Below, piece by piece: positions 33,397-40,966 of a DNA stretch of 64,000 nt. The stretch lies in contig NZ_JALJEJ010000001.1 in the NCBI RefSeq assembly GCF_022953055.1, positions 682,001-746,000 on the forward strand. Direction: 5' to 3'. This DNA comes from Mucilaginibacter straminoryzae. Lineage in GTDB: Bacteria > Bacteroidota > Bacteroidia > Sphingobacteriales > Sphingobacteriaceae. The position numbers and the translations under genes are program-made. The notes below the pieces were generated by a model. That model was given only the letters and a program-made list of their open reading frames with translations, searched no databases and was not told the origin of the DNA. The stretch's first letter is position 1. Each line of letters starts with the position of its first letter.

Positions 33397-33974
33397 TACT
33401 TGGCTATGGGCAGGGCATCGGTAAAGGCTAATTGCTTTACCTGTTCTGCAAATTCTTCTGCCTGTTGCTCGCTATAGGGCAAACCTGTAGCCACACAGTA
33501 GAAATAATGAGCCAGAATGAGTGCGCATGAATTTAACGAAGGGTTGAAGCTGCTTTTCCAGTCTTCTTCGCCGTATTGTTCAATGTGGCGGGTAATTTCA
33601 TCGGTAATAATGTCCCTGGCGGCAAAATATGCGCCGGCCGGTTCTACACCCAGATTGGTAGCTACTTTAATTGTTTTATTGCGCCCGTTTATTCTGAAGC
33701 TAACTGTGGAAGGAAGGCTATCGCTGGTATACAGATTTTTGATAGCCGCAGAAAGGGCTAGTAGCGGGGCGTTGAATATGTCAAGATCGCCGGGGTTTTT
33801 GATGTTCTGAAGTTCGGTAAGCGGTGTGCCCGACAAGATCTCGATGGCTTCCATATCGCTCAGGTTTTCTTTCGCCTGCATGGCAATCAATTGTCCCAGG
33901 CTAATTTCTCCAAGTTGATCCGGTACGGATAGGGTGATGCTGCCCAGGGTAGTTTTGATGTTTTGCTTGATCAT
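33264..33974 (-). CDS. Tail assembly chaperone-like protein (short form)
   Basis: 236 residues as read in frame. The first 60 residues (TLGSITLSVPDQLGEISLGQ and EAIEILSGTPLTEL) resemble a structural-phage helper protein. Near residue 194 is a run of nine T (33388-33396 on the plus strand are A). The frame-0 tail after it (FWQRVQLRWKKRPELSLFKN) is basic and looks like non-conserved sequence. The stop is followed by a 150-base gap that is open in the -1 frame. I think the short form is the gpG-like product and that the frameshift gives a longer gpGT-like one. The gene follows the large terminase directly. Confidence 0.6.
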   Translation of the reverse strand: MIKQNIKTTLGSITLSVPDQLGEISLGQLIAMQAKENLSDMEAIEILSGTPLTELQNIKNPGDLDIFNAPLLALSAAIKNLYTSDSLPSTVSFRINGRNKTIKVATNLGVEPAGAYFAARDIITDEITRHIEQYGEEDWKSSFNPSLNSCALILAHYFYCVATGLPYSEQQAEEFAEQVKQLAFTDALPIAKYFFLSYPNLSKPKTGFWQRVQLRWKKRPELSLFKNLATSILLTR

Positions 33975-33976
33975 TT

Positions 33977-35191
33977 TTATAATACTTTAAGTGCTTCTGA
34001 TACGGTGTTAAAGGCATTGTTTTGCCAGGGTAAGCGCGATTTTAATTTGCCGGGAACCGCCTTTGCCAGTTTTTTAAGCGCCACATATCGTAAGGGGTCT
34101 ATTAAATGGTTCCAGGCGTCTACGGGTTGGTTGATGGTTTTACCGGTCTGGTCAGTCTTCCACAAGTAGCGCGATAGTTCTTTACGCAGGTTACTGCTGC
34201 CTTGGGTGACGTTAATGCGGTAGCGCTTTAAAATATCTATCGAGTTTTTTATGCTGTCTGCACCCTTGCTGGCAGCTACAACAGGCCAGCCCTGTCGCCG
34301 CAATTCTTCTATTGATTTTGGTTCGGCGCTATCGGCAATAATATCTACGGCTTTAGAAACTCCAAGGTTGGTAAACTGCCTGGCAATGTCCTGGTTCGTT
34401 AGCCCGGTTTGGTAGATCAGCTCGTTCACCCATAATTCGCCGTTGTGCAGAAATACTTCAACAAGGCCGGTTTCATCATTGGTGAAGCCGAAATCTAACC
34501 CGTAAGCAATGCGTTTGGCCTCTGAAGGTATTTCAGCGCAGGTAAACCAGTTGTTGAATACCAGTCCGCTTAACCTGCCGGTTAGTCCTCTTGCATACAC
34601 CTTCCATAGCTCCGTGTCGGTTTCTTTCAGGCTTTCTATCTTCTTGCGGAAGTCTTCGTCTAAAAACGGGTTATGACGATGGTCAGAGATGATCAGTTCT
34701 ACACTTGGCTGATTGTGCAGGTGTTCATGTACCCAGAAGGCGATATTCGGGTTGTAATCAATAAAAATTCGTTTAGCTGTACGTAGCGACAATTCAGTAT
34801 AAACAGCCCAGCTAACGCCGTTCGCTTCGTTTACAAAAAGATAATCTCTTTTGCCCGACTTGGCATCCTGCGCGTTATCGTAACTTTTAAACTCCAGTAC
34901 AGAGCTGTTATGGAATTCAAACACGCGGTCTGTCTTATTATATCCCTTAATGTGGGGTTGCAACGCTGGCGACGTTTGCCAGATGTTGAGCGCATCGCGG
35001 AGTGCGCCTGCCTTCAGGTTAGGGATATCCTGCCCGGCTACCGTAATCACCTGCCCCGCCTGTTCGCAAGCCAGGCAAAATAAAACCTGCAGGATGGCGT
35101 ATGTTTTACCAGAACTTGTGCCGCCCTGATTGATGACAACATGAGCCTTTGAGTGATAATTGGCCTTGAAAAGTATAGTGGTTTTAAACAT
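33977..35191 (-). CDS. Terminase large subunit
   Basis: 404 residues. The ATPase has Walker A in INQGGTSSGKTYAILQV and Walker B in YLFVNEANGVSW, where the hydrophobic run ends in NEA. The nuclease begins YGLDFGFTNDETGLVEV with the first catalytic Asp, and DIIADSAEPKSIEEL holds the second. It is the packaging motor that cuts and pumps DNA into the prohead. The arrangement matches the PBSX-type terminase_3 group, which includes headful packagers. It follows the small subunit by three bases. Confidence 0.9.
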   Translation of the reverse strand: MFKTTILFKANYHSKAHVVINQGGTSSGKTYAILQVLFCLACEQAGQVITVAGQDIPNLKAGALRDALNIWQTSPALQPHIKGYNKTDRVFEFHNSSVLEFKSYDNAQDAKSGKRDYLFVNEANGVSWAVYTELSLRTAKRIFIDYNPNIAFWVHEHLHNQPSVELIISDHRHNPFLDEDFRKKIESLKETDTELWKVYARGLTGRLSGLVFNNWFTCAEIPSEAKRIAYGLDFGFTNDETGLVEVFLHNGELWVNELIYQTGLTNQDIARQFTNLGVSKAVDIIADSAEPKSIEELRRQGWPVVAASKGADSIKNSIDILKRYRINVTQGSSNLRKELSRYLWKTDQTGKTINQPVDAWNHLIDPLRYVALKKLAKAVPGKLKSRLPWQNNAFNTVSEALKVL

Positions 35192-35194
35192 AGC

Positions 35195-35653
35195 TTAAAG
35201 ATTGATGATGACTTCCTTTTCTGATGATGCCGGTGCGAACTGCGTATCCACTATTTCTATTTTAACATTACCTGCCAGGAATGAAGGGAGATCGGTTTTC
35301 TCATTCCAGCCCATTGCCTTCAGGGCGAAAATGGCACCGGTAGCCGATTGCTGGTGAAGTTTCTTCTCGTATTCTGCCTCTATACGCAAGCGGGCACGTT
35401 TTAAAATCTCGCTGTATTTGCCTTCCTGCTCGTATTGTATGTAAGCGCCACGGCTGTTTAAGCCAAGCCAGTAGGCTAAGCCGCTGAGGGTGGGCGGTTC
35501 AGGGTCGCGGTCCCAAACCCGCTGTTCTGTCAATAGACCCTCTTTTCCTTTTACGGGTAATTGCTCCAGGTGATATTCGCCCGCTATGTAGTTGAAATAG
35601 CTGGTTACACACTCCTGCAAAGATTTTTTTGAGTGAAAAAAGTGTTTGTCCAT
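35195..35653 (-). CDS. Terminase small subunit
   Basis: 152 residues. The N-terminal part (KSLQECVTSYFNYI) and the middle block PTLSGLAYWLGLNSRGAYIQ form the HTH used to bind packaging sites; SEILKRARLRIEAEYEKKL and ATGAIFALKAMGWNEKTDL are the conserved oligomerisation segment of the family. The start codon is 12 bases after a TATGCC-N4-GGCATA palindrome. The next gene is the large subunit, three bases away. A pac-type or random packaging mode cannot be read from the sequence. Confidence 0.85.
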   Translation of the reverse strand: MDKHFFHSKKSLQECVTSYFNYIAGEYHLEQLPVKGKEGLLTEQRVWDRDPEPPTLSGLAYWLGLNSRGAYIQYEQEGKYSEILKRARLRIEAEYEKKLHQQSATGAIFALKAMGWNEKTDLPSFLAGNVKIEIVDTQFAPASSEKEVIINL

Positions 35654-35664
35654 TACTTGCTGAT

Positions 35665-35680
35665 TATGCCTTTTGGCATA
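35665..35680 (-). promoter_or_regulatory. TATGCC-N4-GGCATA palindrome upstream of the terminase
   Basis: TATGCCTTTTGGCATA. It starts 12 bases before the terminase small-subunit start and directly abuts the upstream gene's stop codon. Confidence 0.5.
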
Positions 35681-36097
35681 TTAGTAAACAAAGATTTCAT
35701 TTTCTACCAGTTGGGTAAGTACATGTTTAAGCAATGCTTCGCGTGCCCATTGTTGCTGTATTAGCGAAGCATCATTGCGATACCAGTTGATTGCATCGTT
35801 AATGATTCTGCGTGAACGATAAACAAACTTATTTTCGGGATGCATTTCGCTAACGTCATAACTATTTAGCTGTTCATTGTTGATCAGCCGCCCGAACTGT
35901 TTTAGCGGAACCTGAAGCTGCAGGCATTCGTCCAGCGTGTTTTTGTAATCGTGTTTATCTTCCAGCCACAGTACCAGCTGGTTTTCGTCCAGGTCATAAT
36001 CAGCAATGCAAATGCGGCTGTAGTTAAAATCGACAGAGATGATGAGCCACCAGAGTTCTGTCTTAATTTTCTGAGATATTTTTATCAGGCTTTCCAT
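35681..36097 (-). CDS. Phage early protein of unknown function, 138 aa
   Basis: It opens MESLIKISQKIKTELWWLII, continues with an acidic VDFNYSRICIADYDLDENQL strand region, and ends in a helical NDAINWYRNDASLIQQQWAR and ALLKHVLTQLVEN segment. No known domain. It lies between the repressor-proximal small gene and the terminase, the place early or packaging-control genes occupy. It ends just before the TATGCC palindrome. A role in regulating packaging is a guess. Confidence 0.55.
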   Translation of the reverse strand: MESLIKISQKIKTELWWLIISVDFNYSRICIADYDLDENQLVLWLEDKHDYKNTLDECLQLQVPLKQFGRLINNEQLNSYDVSEMHPENKFVYRSRRIINDAINWYRNDASLIQQQWAREALLKHVLTQLVENEIFVY

Positions 36098-36121
36098 AAC
36101 AAGGGGTTAAGCAGTTAAAGG

Positions 36122-36313
36122 TTATTTAAAGTTGAATGGTGGTTGCCAATTGGGGAAATAGCGTCTGATGGCTTCAATCTCCTGTTCATATTTACGGCAA
36201 ATTTGGTAGTAGGCTTCCAGCCCGTTATGTCTTACAGTTTCGTTTTCAATAGTTTCCATTGGTATGGTATTTTCCTGTTGCTGGTGATTTGTTGAGCGAT
36301 AGGCCAGGTGCAT
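36122..36313 (-). CDS. Small phage protein, first gene of the leftward operon
   Basis: 63 residues from the ATG at 36313 (MHLAYRSTNHQQQENT) or 45 from the ATG at 36259 (METIENETVRHNGLE). A longer reading from 36445 is unlikely, since it would begin upstream of the predicted promoter and read through the operator. The C-terminal YQICRKYEQEIEAIRRYF is helical and ends PNWQPPFNFK. By position it could be a Cro-like or anti-repressor protein, but no HTH is seen. Confidence 0.5.
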   Translation of the reverse strand: MHLAYRSTNHQQQENTIPMETIENETVRHNGLEAYYQICRKYEQEIEAIRRYFPNWQPPFNFK

Positions 36314-36321
36314 TTCTGTAT

Positions 36322-36351
36322 TTTGTTTTGTAGTTAATAAAGTTATATTTG
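36322..36351 (+). promoter_or_regulatory. Rightward promoter of the repressor gene
   Basis: TTTG-N18-TATATTTG. The predicted start is about 36358, leaving a 75-base leader that runs across the leftward promoter and the operator, so the two promoters face each other. Confidence 0.55.
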
Positions 36352-36375
36352 TATAGTTGTTGAATTTGAACAAAA

Positions 36376-36406
36376 CAAAAATACAGAATATTCTGTAAAA
36401 TACAAA
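36376..36406 (-). promoter_or_regulatory. Leftward (lytic-type) promoter of the phage operon
   Basis: On the minus strand TTTG (36403-36406)-N19-TATTTTTG (36376-36383) is a full match to the Bacteroidetes consensus. The operator palindrome covers the spacer and the edge of the -7 element, as expected for a repressed promoter. Confidence 0.65.
36382..36397. promoter_or_regulatory. Operator palindrome of the S24 repressor
   Basis: TACAGAATATTCTGTA is a perfect 16-bp palindrome. Half-sites TTCTGTA recur at 36314-36320 and 36411-36417. The pattern of three sites over two divergent-facing promoters is typical of a phage repressor switch. Confidence 0.65.
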
Positions 36407-36433
36407 TAATTTCTGTAAAAAGTTTAAAATAAA

Positions 36434-37123
36434 ATGAGCGAGCAAAAAAACGCCAAAATCAAGACCATACGGCCAGAAACACTGGAGTTTATTATATTAT
36501 ATAACCAATTAAAGGGGAAGGCTTTTAATGGTAATGCCGAGCTGGCAGAGATTTTGGGCTTCAACTCGCCGAGTTCAATTACAGAAATAATAAAGAATAG
36601 GCAAAATATAGACCCGGATAAATTCAGAACTTTTAAAGAGTATTATAAGGATTACCTGGATAAGCCGAAAGAGACGGATCGAAAAACTCTGGTACAGAAG
36701 GAGGAGGGGATACCTATGTACGAAGTAATCGCCACTGCATCTGGCGTCGAGGTATACAACGACATTAATGACGCCCAGCCGGTAGGGCGGATGAATTTCC
36801 CTGGGATAGAAGAGTGCGACTTTGCTTTGCCCGTATGGGGGCATTCTATGTACCCGTATTTAGAGAATGGCTGCTGGGTAGCGCTAAAGATTATTCACGA
36901 TATGAAGATACTGCCGGGCGAGGTTTATTATATAGAATGGGGTGACTACCGAATGTACAAACGCTTATTGGCCGGTGACAATGAAGACGAAGTGATCGCC
37001 CATTCAGACAATACTTCCGAAATGATCGGCAACAGGCTGAAGTACGCGCCCTTTGTAATTAAGAAATCCGAAATAAAAAAACTTTGCCTGGTAAAGGATA
37101 TTCATAAAAAGCATAATCATTAA
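36434..37123 (+). CDS. S24/LexA-like phage repressor
   Basis: 229 residues. The N-terminus (about 15-70, ELAEILGFNSPSSITEIIK) is a HTH. The C-terminus is an S24 peptidase with catalytic S138 in WGHSMYP and K176 in RMYKRLL, 38 residues apart as in LexA and CI. The segment IATASGVEVY sits where the self-cleavage bond would be, but has Ser-Gly, not Ala-Gly. RecA-stimulated cleavage would derepress the leftward operon after DNA damage; this is inferred. It is the only rightward gene of the cluster and ends it on the right. Confidence 0.85.
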   Translation: MSEQKNAKIKTIRPETLEFIILYNQLKGKAFNGNAELAEILGFNSPSSITEIIKNRQNIDPDKFRTFKEYYKDYLDKPKETDRKTLVQKEEGIPMYEVIATASGVEVYNDINDAQPVGRMNFPGIEECDFALPVWGHSMYPYLENGCWVALKIIHDMKILPGEVYYIEWGDYRMYKRLLAGDNEDEVIAHSDNTSEMIGNRLKYAPFVIKKSEIKKLCLVKDIHKKHNH

Positions 37124-37200
37124 AGGATGTTATCGTTAGTTAAGCCTATTGAGGAATATTTTGTAATATTGTTAAACCAATATAAACCGTATTATCTCTG

Positions 37201-37545
37201 ATGGATCTGAATATCGTTTTCGGCGTTTTAGGTGCGCTTGCTTTTCTGCTTTTACTTGTCGGTTTGCTCAAGAAAAGGTCGGTTAAAGCTTTTATGGAAA
37301 GTAATGAAGATGTGCCGCAGCTTTATCTTCAGAAAGCGGTGGAAAACAAGATACATACGATTACCAAAGCCATACGGGAAAATCAGGGTAAGGAACTTGG
37401 CGACGAATACCAGCAGTTAGCCGCAGACCTGCATAAGCTGAAAGAAAAATACCGCAACAAGCAGATTAGCTTAAAAGGATATGATGCCAACCTGAACAGA
37501 ATGGTGCAGAAGCTTAGGTACCTGGAAGAAGAATACGAGGATTAA
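37201..37545 (+). CDS. Single-pass coiled-coil protein, 114 aa
   Basis: An N-terminal hydrophobic segment (about 5-24, VFGVLGALAFLLLLVGLL) is followed by a charged coiled coil (about 40-114). It looks like a small membrane-tethered protein. Its stop overlaps the convergent receiver gene by four bases. The family is unknown; whether it belongs to the phage cluster or the chromosome cannot be decided. Confidence 0.55.
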   Translation: MDLNIVFGVLGALAFLLLLVGLLKKRSVKAFMESNEDVPQLYLQKAVENKIHTITKAIRENQGKELGDEYQQLAADLHKLKEKYRNKQISLKGYDANLNRMVQKLRYLEEEYED

Positions 37546-37901
37546 GCCCGATTTAAAAATCTTTTGATAATAGTAGAAAGGTCGCTAATGTCAAAAGGCT
37601 TTTCTATAAACCCATCCGCGCTGCAACCCTCGGCTATTTTACTAATGTTAGGTATAGTAGATACCAGTAGCATAGGAATGTGTTTGTATTTGGGTATCGC
37701 TTTTAATTTGGCACAAATTTCACTTCCCCTTACTTCCGGCAGTAATTCATCTATTAAAATAAGATCTGGCTTAATATCATGAAGCTCTTCTATAAAGGAA
37801 GCATCCGGGAATGATGCTACGTCATACCCCTCGGTAGTAAGTATATACCCCATTATTTCCAGTATATCCTGGTTGTCTTCTATGATCAGAATCTTTGCCA
37901 A
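37542..37901 (-). CDS. Single-domain response regulator
   Basis: 119 residues, a canonical receiver. The acidic pair is E8-D9 (IEDNQ), the phosphoacceptor D51 in LILIDELLP, the Ser/Thr is in LLVSTIP, and the Lys is in FIEKPF. No output domain, so it acts through protein contacts. It overlaps its convergent neighbour by four bases. Partner kinase unknown. Confidence 0.85.
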   Translation of the reverse strand: MAKILIIEDNQDILEIMGYILTTEGYDVASFPDASFIEELHDIKPDLILIDELLPEVRGSEICAKLKAIPKYKHIPMLLVSTIPNISKIAEGCSADGFIEKPFDISDLSTIIKRFLNRA

Positions 37902-38074
37902 ATTGAGTATCGGGATAATAAATTAAATAGCTAAATATATATTAATATTTTAAAATTTAAAGTTGTGATTTATACGTGTTTTATTCCGATGCTAAGTTTT
38001 TCGATTGTAATTCTCGAATAGCGTGAAAAGTAATAATATTGTGAGCACAAACTAAGGGTGTTTACCTGTTATTT

Positions 38075-38437
38075 ATGGCTGAAGATGCAGTAGTTAAAAG
38101 GTTCAAAATTATTGTTAAAGAAAACGGCGGTCAGCTGGCTTTGGCCAATGCTATTGGCGTCGATCAGGGCTTTATCAGTAAGATTGTAAACCAGAAGCAG
38201 GAGATGAGCTATTACCTGATTCGTAAGCTATGTTTTCAATTGAAGTATTCGCCGGAATGGATCATCCTGGGGACGGGCGAGAAAAAACTGGTAAAGAGCG
38301 ATACCGTTAAACTGATAACAGAAATACAAACCCTTCAAACAGAGGTAGATATTTTGCAGGCACGCATGCGTGCTTATGAAATAGAACTGAAAGAATTGCG
38401 CGAACAGTTGGGCGGCGATTCCCGGCAGGCGGGATAA
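38075..38437 (+). CDS. Small HTH DNA-binding protein with coiled coil
   Basis: 120 residues. The N-terminal HTH is visible as GGQLALANAIGVDQGFISKI followed by MSYYLIRKLCFQL and the SPEWIILGTG turn typical of Xre/CI-type phage repressors. The C-terminal 40 residues form a coiled coil (IQTLQTEVDILQARMRAYEI). It lacks any peptidase domain. It could be a prophage regulator left of the operon or a host regulator. It is convergent with the next gene, with stops adjoining. Confidence 0.75.
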   Translation: MAEDAVVKRFKIIVKENGGQLALANAIGVDQGFISKIVNQKQEMSYYLIRKLCFQLKYSPEWIILGTGEKKLVKSDTVKLITEIQTLQTEVDILQARMRAYEIELKELREQLGGDSRQAG

Positions 38438-38893
38438 TTAACTCGCGATAGAGTATTGTTGTTGATATTGCTGACCTTCTATCTTACTACGGAATTTTAA
38501 ATGCGCATTACGAAGCTTATTTAAACAAGCCTGCAAAAAGTTAAGATCGGTTTCAAACACGCTTGTATTCAGCATGTAGCCCAGTTGAGCGATAATGCTC
38601 TCTTTGTTTTCAGTCAAAAAGGTCAGTTCTGCTGATAATCGGGTTTGATTAGCCACGCTTGCATTGTAAAGATAATTGGTGCAGTCAGTAGCATAATTAC
38701 TCCACAAAGACTTGTTGCACAAAACCGATATTAGTTTTTTGTAAATGAATTTTATGTTGCGGTGGATGTACTTAAATTCCAACAGCGATTGTTGATGGGC
38801 CTGACCTTTAGCGTATTGGTCGAAGTATTTAATAATAGAATCAGATTCTTCGGCTACGGAAAAATAACAATTGTAAATATCAGTCGATAACAT
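38438..38893 (-). CDS. Helical protein of unknown function, 151 aa
   Basis: All-helical, no membrane segment. It begins MLSTDIYNCYFSVAEESDSI and ends in a Gln-rich tail (EGQQYQQQYSIAS). No family is recognised. It converges on the HTH gene with no gap, so its 3' end overlaps transcription of that gene. Confidence 0.55.
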   Translation of the reverse strand: MLSTDIYNCYFSVAEESDSIIKYFDQYAKGQAHQQSLLEFKYIHRNIKFIYKKLISVLCNKSLWSNYATDCTNYLYNASVANQTRLSAELTFLTENKESIIAQLGYMLNTSVFETDLNFLQACLNKLRNAHLKFRSKIEGQQYQQQYSIAS

Positions 38894-38929
38894 GGGCGTT
38901 GAAAATAATTAACATACTATTTACAAATA

Positions 38930-40207
38930 TTATACCGATTGCTTATCAGCGGGCTTTTTTCGTAACGTCAAAACAGTAATTTCTGGCCATATACCTACCC
39001 GGCCAGAAAATGCCAGGAAGCCAAAGCCGCGGTTAACATATAAATATCTCTCGTTATGTTCTGCCAGGCCAGCCCAGTCTAAATACCGGTATTGTACCGG
39101 GCTCCATCGTAAACCTGCCGTTTCTACGCCAAATTGGGCGCCGTGGGTATGTCCGGACAGGGTTACATGAATATGCGTTGGATGGTAGCGTACAATTTCC
39201 TCCCAATGTGTAGGGTCATGCGAGAGCAGTATTTTGAACGAATTTTTAGCTGTGTTTGATAACGCCTTATCTAAATTACCTTTTTGTATAAATCCCCGTC
39301 CCCAATTCTGTACACCTATTAGTTCTAAAAACTGGCCGTTTTTCTCCAGCCGTACACTTTCGTCTAACATTAAATGGTATCCTAACGCTGCATGGTGTTG
39401 CTTTAAAGTCTCGAGGTTCTGCCGTTTTTCTTCCTGGCTGTTCCATTGAATATAGTCGCCATAATCGTGGTTGCCTAAAATAGAAAACTGGCCGTAAGGC
39501 GCTTTCAGTTTATTAAAAGTGTTCAGAAAAGGTTCTACTTCCCAAGCCGCATTATTTACCAGGTCGCCGGTAAATACAAACAGGTCGGACTTTTGGGCCT
39601 GGGCTAAGGCCACACCTTTTTCAACCGCTTTATGGTTGTCAAAGCTACCTGAGTGAATGTCTGATAATTGTGTGATGGTAAAACCATCGAAAGCTTCAGG
39701 CAGGTCATCAAAATATAGTGTTTGGCGGTGGACTTTATAATTGTACTTTCCTTTGAACATGCCGTATAGGAAAGAGGCAAAAGGAAAGGCTGCAATTAGT
39801 AAAGCCAGTTCGCTGATGAATTTTCGTCGCGAAGGGAAATAGCTATCGCTTTCCAGTGATTTACGGTGCTGTGTTTTGTTAATTATACCGGTAATAAACC
39901 GCCCGAGATCTCCCAGGGAAAGCACAATCACGAAGACCAGTTTTGAAACCAGGATAGTCAAAAATAAGCTGAGTGCCCATTCATGGAAAGGTGTCATCCC
40001 GCGCGCGGTACTGAAGCTGCTGAAGCCGGTAATCAATAATATGGTGATGCCGACAGAAATGATAAGGAAGGCAGCCAGCAATATGATCCGGTAGCGGGAA
40101 GGCCAGCCGAGCGTAAGCGTTTTCAGGCCGGAGAAAACATACCAGTCTAATAAAAAGCTGATCAGCGACAAGATCAGGAAAAAAGTAACAAAACCGCCTT
40201 TGTGCAT
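38930..40207 (-). CDS. Membrane-anchored metallophosphoesterase
   Basis: 425 residues. Several hydrophobic segments (about 5-25, 38-63, 78-108 and 135-150) precede the calcineurin-like domain. The two-metal motifs are all present: LSDIHSG, VFTGDLVNN, LGNHDYG, LLSHDPTHW and LSGHTHGAQFG. This matches the YkuE/YaeI-type phosphodiesterases, which act on lipid or nucleotide phosphoesters at the membrane face. It is divergent from the HAD phosphatase gene across 117 bases. The substrate is unknown. Confidence 0.88.
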   Translation of the reverse strand: MHKGGFVTFFLILSLISFLLDWYVFSGLKTLTLGWPSRYRIILLAAFLIISVGITILLITGFSSFSTARGMTPFHEWALSLFLTILVSKLVFVIVLSLGDLGRFITGIINKTQHRKSLESDSYFPSRRKFISELALLIAAFPFASFLYGMFKGKYNYKVHRQTLYFDDLPEAFDGFTITQLSDIHSGSFDNHKAVEKGVALAQAQKSDLFVFTGDLVNNAAWEVEPFLNTFNKLKAPYGQFSILGNHDYGDYIQWNSQEEKRQNLETLKQHHAALGYHLMLDESVRLEKNGQFLELIGVQNWGRGFIQKGNLDKALSNTAKNSFKILLSHDPTHWEEIVRYHPTHIHVTLSGHTHGAQFGVETAGLRWSPVQYRYLDWAGLAEHNERYLYVNRGFGFLAFSGRVGIWPEITVLTLRKKPADKQSV

Positions 40208-40324
40208 ATGGTGTAGTTTAAGCCATTAACCCTGTTAGGGTAATTATGTTGTAACGAGCAATGTAACAATCAGATTAAAAAATGGGAGTGCTGTTACTAT
40301 TTAAATCCTATTTTTGACGCTTCT

Positions 40325-40966
40325 ATGGAAAATCTCAAGAATAAGTTCGACAGTATTATATTCGATTTGGACGGTACGCTCTGGAATTCTACTGAAAATG
40401 TAGCTAAAGCCTGGCAGGCTGCTAAAACAGAAGTAGATTATATAAAGGACGACATTACGGTGGCCGATGTGCGGTCGATTACCGGTATGGCTTATGATGC
40501 GATATTTGAAAAACTGTTCCCTTACCTGGATACGCAACAGCGAAACGAATTTAAAGCGCTGGCCGCAAAAAAGGAACTGGAGGTTTTACACCAGGAGGGT
40601 GGCGCGCTTTACCCTGAACTGACTGAAACATTGAAGGACTTGAAGGCCCGTTACCGGTTGTTTATCGTCAGCAATTGTCAAAGCGGTTATATTGATACTT
40701 TCCTGAAGATGGATGATGTAGCCGGGTTATTCGAAGGTCATCAATGTTATGGAACTAAAGGCCAGCCCAAATGGGAGAATATTAAAGATGTGGTAGCAGA
40801 CTATCAGTTACAGGAACCTGTTTATGTAGGCGACACCATGGGCGATTATGATGCTGCCGCGAAAGCTGGTGTGCCTTTTATTTTCGCTGCTTATGGCTTT
40901 GGCAAAGTCGAAACCGGTATGATAGCCGCCATTAATACATTTAAAGAAATCTCTGTACTCCTGTAA
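40325..40966 (+). CDS. HAD-family hydrolase (phosphatase)
   Basis: 213 residues. Motif I is DLDGTLWNS (nucleophile Asp), motif II is in FIVSNCQSGY, motif III Lys lies near KGQPKWENIK, and motif IV is YVGDTMGDYDAA. The helical cap between residues of about 15 and 90 places it with phosphoglycolate-phosphatase-like enzymes of subclass I. The substrate is unknown. It follows a short intergenic region and precedes a 491-base gap. Confidence 0.85.
   Translation: MENLKNKFDSIIFDLDGTLWNSTENVAKAWQAAKTEVDYIKDDITVADVRSITGMAYDAIFEKLFPYLDTQQRNEFKALAAKKELEVLHQEGGALYPELTETLKDLKARYRLFIVSNCQSGYIDTFLKMDDVAGLFEGHQCYGTKGQPKWENIKDVVADYQLQEPVYVGDTMGDYDAAAKAGVPFIFAAYGFGKVETGMIAAINTFKEISVLL

Larger units (their letters stand above)
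11162..37123 (-). mobile_element. Phage-particle gene cluster without integrase or replication genes
   Basis: About 26 kb from tRNA-Leu(GAG) to an S24-family repressor. It holds terminase, tail chaperone, tail, tape-measure, protease, capsid, portal, connector, fibre, holin, endolysin and spanin-like genes, all leftward except the repressor. No tyrosine or serine recombinase, transposase, primase, helicase, polymerase or recombination gene is recognisable, and no direct repeat flanks it. It could be a decayed prophage, a prophage with an integrase supplied elsewhere, or a domesticated particle element like PBSX or a gene-transfer agent. The right border is uncertain: the small regulators up to 38.9 kb might also belong. 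Confidence 0.8.

Noticed and set aside
36314..36445. N-terminal extension of the first leftward phage gene
   Set aside because: It would be translated from DNA upstream of the predicted transcription start and across the operator, and is AT-rich and Phe-heavy.
11162..37123. Tailocin (headless tail particle)
   Set aside because: Capsid, portal, prohead protease and both terminase subunits are present, so full heads are expected.
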